From an uncultured Xanthomonas sp. (GTDB lineage Bacteria; Pseudomonadota; Gammaproteobacteria; Xanthomonadales; Xanthomonadaceae), in contig CALTTS010000014.1 in assembly GCA_943912265.1 (NCBI GenBank), positions 19,534-83,533 of the forward strand: a stretch of 64,000 nucleotides of DNA. Reading direction: 5' to 3'. The translations under genes were made by a program, and so were the position numbers. Under the pieces are notes generated by a model. It was given only the letters and a program-made list of their open reading frames with translations, searched no databases and was not told the DNA's origin. This document shows positions 60,002 through 64,000 of the stretch, in pieces. How positions within the stretch are numbered: the stretch's first letter is position 1; the number at the start of each line of letters is the position of its first letter.

Positions 60002-60466
60002 ATGCACGCGCGCGTCGAGGAACTGGTCCGCACGCTGGCCTTGTCGCCGCACCCGGAAGGCGGGTACTACCGCCGCACCCATGCTTCGGCCGTGCACGTG
60101 GAACACGGCGGCCATGTCCGCCCGGCGATGACGGCGATCGATTTCCTGCTCGAAGCCGGCAATGCCAGCCAGTGGCACCGGGTGGATGCCGACGAGAGCT
60201 GGCACTGGCAGGAAGGCGCGCCGCTGGAACTGCGGCTGTTCGACGAGGCCGGCGGCCGCCTCGAGGTGATCCGCCTGGAGGCCGCATGCAACGGCCGCGC
60301 GATGGCGGTGGTGCCGGCCGGCGCATGGCAATCGGCGCGCACGCTCGGCGATTACACGCGCGTGGCCTGCACGGTGGCGCCGGGCTTCGTCTGGGAAGGC
60401 TTCGAGCTGATCAAGGCCGGCAGCCTGGTGGCCGAACGCCTGCGCGCGCTGGCGGCTTATCCATGA
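60002..60466 (+). CDS. Cupin-domain protein of the DUF985 family
   Basis: A 154-residue single-domain cupin: LVRTLALSPHPEGGYYRRTHAS, TAIDFLLEAGNASQWHRVDADESWHWQEGAPLEL and VVPAGAWQSARTLGDYTRVACTVAPGFVWEGFEL are the conserved blocks of DUF985 (Cupin_5). The histidines in WHRVDADESWHW may bind a metal, but no reaction is established. GGAGGAAACCCGCC precedes the start. Confidence 0.9.
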   Translation: MHARVEELVRTLALSPHPEGGYYRRTHASAVHVEHGGHVRPAMTAIDFLLEAGNASQWHRVDADESWHWQEGAPLELRLFDEAGGRLEVIRLEAACNGRAMAVVPAGAWQSARTLGDYTRVACTVAPGFVWEGFELIKAGSLVAERLRALAAYP

Positions 60467-60567
60467 GACCGGCCGGCACGCGCCGGGGCGGCGCAACGCT
60501 CCGCTAACGCGCGGGGCAGGCCCTTGCCGCAGAATCGGCGGCTTCGTGACCAGGCGCGGGGCAATTC

Positions 60568-61629
60568 ATGCATGCGATGGCGAGACGGTGCGCTGGGTGG
60601 CTGGTCCTGGCCTTGTCGTGGGGCGCGCCTTGCGCCGCCGCGCAGACGCCGCCGCAGGGCGCGGCGGACGATGCGCAGGCGGCGCATGCTGCCGCGGTCG
60701 AGCCGCCGGTCGTGGACATGGACACGGTGCTCGTCACCGGTACCCAGCCGGGGCCGGGCATGTGGCAGGTGCGCAAGGGCGGGCACGTGCTGTGGATCCT
60801 CGGCACGCAGTCGCCGCTGCCCGAGCGCATGGAGTGGCAGTCGACGGAGGTGCGCGACGTGCTGGCGCAGGCCGGCGCGATTGTTCGTCCGCCGAGCCTG
60901 TCGGTGGATTCGGACATCGGCATGTTCGGCAAGCTGTTGCTGCTGCCGTCGATGTTCAAGGCGCGCAGGAATCCCGACGGCAGGACGCTGGCCGAGGTGC
61001 TGCCGCCGGCGCAGTACGCGCGCTGGCAGGCCTTGAAGATGCGCTGGATCGGCAACGATCGCGGCATCGAGCAGTGGCGGCCGGTGTTCGCCGCGCAGGC
61101 GTTGTATGCCGCGGCGATCCGCAAGTCCGGCATGACGGCGAGAAACCCGGCCAGCCCGCTGATCGACGCCGCGCTCAAGCGCCGGCCGGCGCCGGACGTG
61201 CTGGATTCCCGGGCCAGGTTCGAGGTGAAGAATCCCCGGGCCGCGCTGAAGGAATTCAATGCCTCGGCGCTGGACGACGGCGATTGCTTCGCGCGCACGC
61301 TGGACCGCATCGACAGCGATCTGGGCGCGATGAGGCAGCGCGCCAATGCCTGGGCCGAAGGCGACATCGAGGCGCTGCGCGCGCTGCCTTACCCCAACCA
61401 GTACGCCGCCTGCCTGCGCGCCTTGTCGGATTCGGCGGTGGCGCGCCGGCTCGGTGCCGGCGACGTGGACGCGCGCATGCGGGCGGCGTGGCTGGCTTCG
61501 GCGCGCAAGGCGCTGGAGACGTACCCGGTCAGCTTCGCGATGCTGCCGATGGGCATGCTGATCCGGTCCGGCCCGGACAACTACCTCGACCGGCTGCGGG
61601 CCGAGGGCTGCGAGATCGTGGAGCCGTGA
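60568..61629 (+). CDS. TraB/GumN-family exported protein
   Basis: A 353-residue protein with a signal peptide ending SWGAPCAAAQ, then a TraB/GumN domain: GMWQVRKGGHVLWILGTQSPLPERMEW, with the GT motif of the family, and the C-terminal AMLPMGMLIRSGPDNYLDRLRAEGCEI. The family is distantly related to Tiki-type metalloproteases; function in bacteria is mostly unknown. It is convergent with dxs, 15 bases apart. ATG 60568 follows CGGGGCAATTC; ATG 60577 is possible. Confidence 0.82.
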   Translation: MHAMARRCAGWLVLALSWGAPCAAAQTPPQGAADDAQAAHAAAVEPPVVDMDTVLVTGTQPGPGMWQVRKGGHVLWILGTQSPLPERMEWQSTEVRDVLAQAGAIVRPPSLSVDSDIGMFGKLLLLPSMFKARRNPDGRTLAEVLPPAQYARWQALKMRWIGNDRGIEQWRPVFAAQALYAAAIRKSGMTARNPASPLIDAALKRRPAPDVLDSRARFEVKNPRAALKEFNASALDDGDCFARTLDRIDSDLGAMRQRANAWAEGDIEALRALPYPNQYAACLRALSDSAVARRLGAGDVDARMRAAWLASARKALETYPVSFAMLPMGMLIRSGPDNYLDRLRAEGCEIVEP

Positions 61630-61644
61630 CCGCGGCGGCCGGGG

Positions 61645-63552
61645 TCAGCTCGCCGCGCTGAGCGTGCGGGTCTGGCCGAGGAGCTGCGGCCAGCGCGCCA
61701 GCAGCGAGCGGCGGATGCCGTCCGCGTCGATGCCGGCTTCGGCCAGCAGGTCCTCGCGGCTGGCGTGGTGCTGGTAGGCATCGGGCAGGCCGAGGTGCAG
61801 CACCGGCAGGGCGATGCCTTCGGCGGCGAGCAGTTCGGACACGCCCGAGCCGGCGCCGCCGGCCACCACGTTGTCCTCGACGGTGGCGAAGCCTTCGTGG
61901 GTCTTCGCCAGTTCCAGCAGCAGGGCGCGGTCCAGCGGCTTGACGAAGCGCATGTTGGCCACGCTCAGGCCGAGTTCGCGGCCGACCTGCTCGGCGGCGG
62001 CCACGGTGGCGCCGAAGGCGAGCAGGGCGACGTGGCGGCCGCGCAGGCGCAGCTCGGCCTGGCCGATCGGCAGCGTGTCCAGGTCGTGGCCGGCATCCAC
62101 GCCGGTGCCGCTGCCGCGCGGATAGCGCACCGCGGCCGGGCCGTTGTAGCGGAAGCCGGTGCTGAGCATCTGCCGGCATTCGCGCTCGTCGGCCGGGGCC
62201 ATCACCACCATGTTGGGCACGCAGCGCAGGAAGCTCAGGTCGAGGTTGCCGGCATGGGTGGCGCCATCCGGGCCGACCACGCCGCCGCGGTCGATGGCGA
62301 ACAGCACGTCCAGGTTCTGGATGGCCACGTCGTGCACCAGCTGGTCGTAGCCGCGCTGCAGGAAGGTGGAGTAGATGGCCACCACCGGGTGCGCGCCCTC
62401 GCAGGCCATGCCGGCGGCCAGCGTCACCGCGTGCTGCTCGGCGATGGCCACGTCGAAATAGCGCTCCGGGTATTCGCGGCTGAAGCGCACCAGCCCGGAG
62501 CCCTCGCGCATGGCCGGGGTGATGCCCATCAGCTTCGGGTCGGCGGCGGCCATGTCGCATAGCCAGTCGGAGAACACGTCGGTGTAGCTGGGCTTCTTCG
62601 CCCCGGCCTTGGACACCAGGCCCTTGTCCGGGTCGAACGGGCCGACCGCGTGGTAGCGGATCTGGTCGTCCTCGGCCGGATCGTAGCCCTTGCCCTTGGT
62701 GGTCAGCACGTGCAGCAGCTGCGGCCCCTTCAGGCCCTTGAGCGTCTTCAGCGCGCCCAGCAGGGCCGGCAGGTCGTGGCCGTCGATCGGGCCGGTGTAG
62801 TGGAAGCCCATCTGCTCGAACAGCGGCGAGGGCAGCAGCATGCCCTTCCACTGCTCCTCCCAGCGCTTGACGAAGCGCGCCGGCGGGGCGTTCTTGTGGC
62901 CGAGCAGCTTCTTGCCGCCCTCGCGGATGGCGTTGAGCGTGCGGCTGCTGCTGAGCCGGCCGAGCATCTTGGTCAGGCCGCCGACGTTCTCGGAGATCGA
63001 CATCTGGTTGTCGTTGAGGATCACCAGTAGGTTCGGCTCGTCGTCCATGCCGCCGGCGTGGTTGAGCGCCTCGTAGGCCATGCCGGCGGTCATCGCGCCG
63101 TCGCCGATCACCGCCACCACGCGGCGCTCGTCGCCCGCGCGCTGCAGGGCGATGGCCATGCCCAGCGCGGCCGAGATGGACGTGGACGAATGGCCCACGC
63201 CGAAGGTGTCGTATTCGCTCTCCTCGCGCTTGGGGAACGGCGCCACGCCGTCCTTCTGCTTGACCGTGCGGATGCTGTCGCGGCGGCCGGTGAGGATCTT
63301 GTGCGGATAGGTCTGGTGGCCGACGTCCCACACCAGCCGGTCGCGCGGGGTGTCGTAGAGATAGTGCAGGGCGACGGTCAGTTCGATCACGCCCAGCCCG
63401 GCGGCGAAATGGCCGCCGCTCTGGCCCACCGATTCGATCAGGTAGGCGCGCAGTTCCTCGGCGACGGCCGGCAGCTCCTCCTCGGAGAAGCGGCGCAGGT
63501 CGGCCGGGTATTCGATGCGCGCCAGGCGCGGATAGCGGACGGGGTCGATCAT
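61645..63552 (-). CDS. dxs: 1-deoxy-D-xylulose-5-phosphate synthase
   Basis: A 635-residue thiamine-diphosphate enzyme condensing pyruvate and glyceraldehyde 3-phosphate, the first step of the MEP isoprenoid pathway. The N-terminal part has GHQTYPHKILTGR and the thiamine/Mg motif GDGAMTAGMAYEALNHAG, the middle domain has AIAEQHAVTLAAGMA and AIDRGGVVGPDGATHAG, and the C-terminal transketolase domain follows (RYPRGSG; FVKPLDRALL). Length is normal and there is no export signal. Confidence 0.98.
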   Translation of the reverse strand: MIDPVRYPRLARIEYPADLRRFSEEELPAVAEELRAYLIESVGQSGGHFAAGLGVIELTVALHYLYDTPRDRLVWDVGHQTYPHKILTGRRDSIRTVKQKDGVAPFPKREESEYDTFGVGHSSTSISAALGMAIALQRAGDERRVVAVIGDGAMTAGMAYEALNHAGGMDDEPNLLVILNDNQMSISENVGGLTKMLGRLSSSRTLNAIREGGKKLLGHKNAPPARFVKRWEEQWKGMLLPSPLFEQMGFHYTGPIDGHDLPALLGALKTLKGLKGPQLLHVLTTKGKGYDPAEDDQIRYHAVGPFDPDKGLVSKAGAKKPSYTDVFSDWLCDMAAADPKLMGITPAMREGSGLVRFSREYPERYFDVAIAEQHAVTLAAGMACEGAHPVVAIYSTFLQRGYDQLVHDVAIQNLDVLFAIDRGGVVGPDGATHAGNLDLSFLRCVPNMVVMAPADERECRQMLSTGFRYNGPAAVRYPRGSGTGVDAGHDLDTLPIGQAELRLRGRHVALLAFGATVAAAEQVGRELGLSVANMRFVKPLDRALLLELAKTHEGFATVEDNVVAGGAGSGVSELLAAEGIALPVLHLGLPDAYQHHASREDLLAEAGIDADGIRRSLLARWPQLLGQTRTLSAAS

Positions 63553-63790
63553 CGGGGCGCCAGTGCTGCGGATCGGTCATTTTCCTACCCCCGGCAGAGG
63601 CGGGCAAGCTGGCCGACAGTGCAGCGCAGCGCCCGTTCCGTCCGGGTGAACGGGCGTCGCGTCCGGCCGGCCTGCAGCTGCCTGTCCGTGCGGGCGGTGC
63701 CGGTTCGGGAGATGGGGCCGGTCGCATGGCCCGCCGGCAAGGGGCAGGGCAAGGCGGTGGTGAGGCAAGCGGGCAGGCAGCTCGCGCAGC
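63553..63790. other. Intergenic region upstream of dxs without a recognised gene
   Basis: About 240 bases between dxs and the repeat at the right edge. No gene, clear promoter or RNA was identified. Confidence 0.4.
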
Positions 63791-64000
63791 GGCGAGCGCC
63801 CGCGCCTGCGCGCGGGCCGGGCATCCTCGTGCGGATCAGAAGCGGTTGCGGTGGAGCTTGCGCGGCAGCTGGGCCTTCAGGAAGGCCATCTGGTCGGCGA
63901 GGGGGAGGCGGTGCGTTTGCGGGCTGCCGGCGGCAGCCCGCGTGCCGGCGAGCGCCCGCGCCTGCGCGCGGGCCGGGCATCCTCGTGCGGATCAGAAGCG
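63791..64000 (-). repeat. Tandem-duplication remnant: 54-bp direct repeat at 156-bp period
   Basis: 63791-63844 and 63947-64000 are identical over 54 bases; the second copy meets the window edge. Each contains, on the minus strand, a codon pair Arg-Phe and TGA stop, and the 8-bp hairpin GCCCGCGC / GCGCGGGC. The period is 52 codons, and in the minus frame the stretch LADQMAFLKAQLPRKLHRNRF and stop (63836-63901) precedes the first copy, looking like the C-terminus of a real gene. The parent gene, beyond the edge, is not identified. Confidence 0.65.

Noticed and set aside
63585..63980. A 131-residue minus-strand frame with repeated MPGPRAGAGARR
   Set aside because: The repetition comes from the 54-bp DNA repeat; the frame differs from the one that contains the plausible C-terminus and has no other support.

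Overview
The window is GC-rich chromosomal DNA of a gammaproteobacterium, most probably Xanthomonadaceae (Lysobacteraceae: the Xanthomonas / Pseudoxanthomonas / Lysobacter group). The evidence is the gene content and order: large TonB-dependent receptors with the family-typical N-terminus, a sugar-uptake locus built around such a receptor, the fimT-pilVWX-pilY1-pilE cluster beside tRNA-Asn and uvrB, and the thrS-infC-rpmI-rplT-pheST-ihfA-merR operon. Genus and species cannot be fixed by eye. I saw no prophage, insertion sequence or CRISPR array.

Left part (1-18.9 kb): the 5' two thirds of typA (minus strand), a cyclophilin, malate dehydrogenase and an acyl-CoA ligase are followed by propionate genes: prpE, then a divergent pair made of a citrate synthase carrying an N-terminal helix-turn-helix (minus) and prpB-DUF1003-prpC (plus). 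The gap between the divergent genes holds nested palindromes built from TTGATC, a likely operator. No dehydratase of the methylcitrate cycle (prpD or acnD/prpF) is present here. Then come a glutathione transferase, a SleB-type wall hydrolase, 2,4-dienoyl-CoA reductase, an LTA-synthase-like membrane sulfatase, sodB, the monothiol glutaredoxin and a MarC-family protein.

Middle (19-35 kb): an Oar-type TonB receptor, ppnN, then a tightly packed minor-pilin operon (fimT, pilV, pilW, pilX, pilY1, pilE) for type IV pilus assembly, tRNA-Asn, a second FimT-like pseudopilin, uvrB and tRNA-Val. From 35.1 to 37.5 kb lies a group of small genes (DUF3606, a membrane protein, two low-complexity proteins, a 92-residue orphan, a DUF892 ferritin-like protein) that looks like a stress-protein neighbourhood.

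37.7-51.9 kb is an alpha-glucan utilisation locus: a GH13 alpha-glucosidase, a TonB receptor and a GH97 alpha-glucosidase (both minus), then an overlapping operon of a secreted six-hairpin glycosidase-like protein, an SLC45/GPH-type sugar transporter and a secreted GH13 enzyme, closed by a LacI-type regulator. Three sites with the core ATACGTAT lie at nearly the same distance (34.5-35.5 bp) upstream of a -10-like hexamer in front of the alpha-glucosidase, the receptor and the operon, so a common regulator is likely. The logical route is: receptor across the outer membrane, periplasmic trimming, inner-membrane import, cytoplasmic cleavage to glucose.

52-60 kb is the translation operon thrS-infC-rpmI-rplT-pheS-pheT-ihfA-merR, with three expression signals visible by eye: a threonine-rich 8-residue leader peptide followed by an intrinsic terminator before thrS, an ATC start codon for infC, and a terminator between rplT and pheS. 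tRNA-Pro, a cupin, a TraB/GumN-family protein and dxs (minus) complete the window. The right edge carries a 54-bp direct repeat at a 156-bp period, apparently part of a tandem duplication of the 3' end of a gene lying outside.
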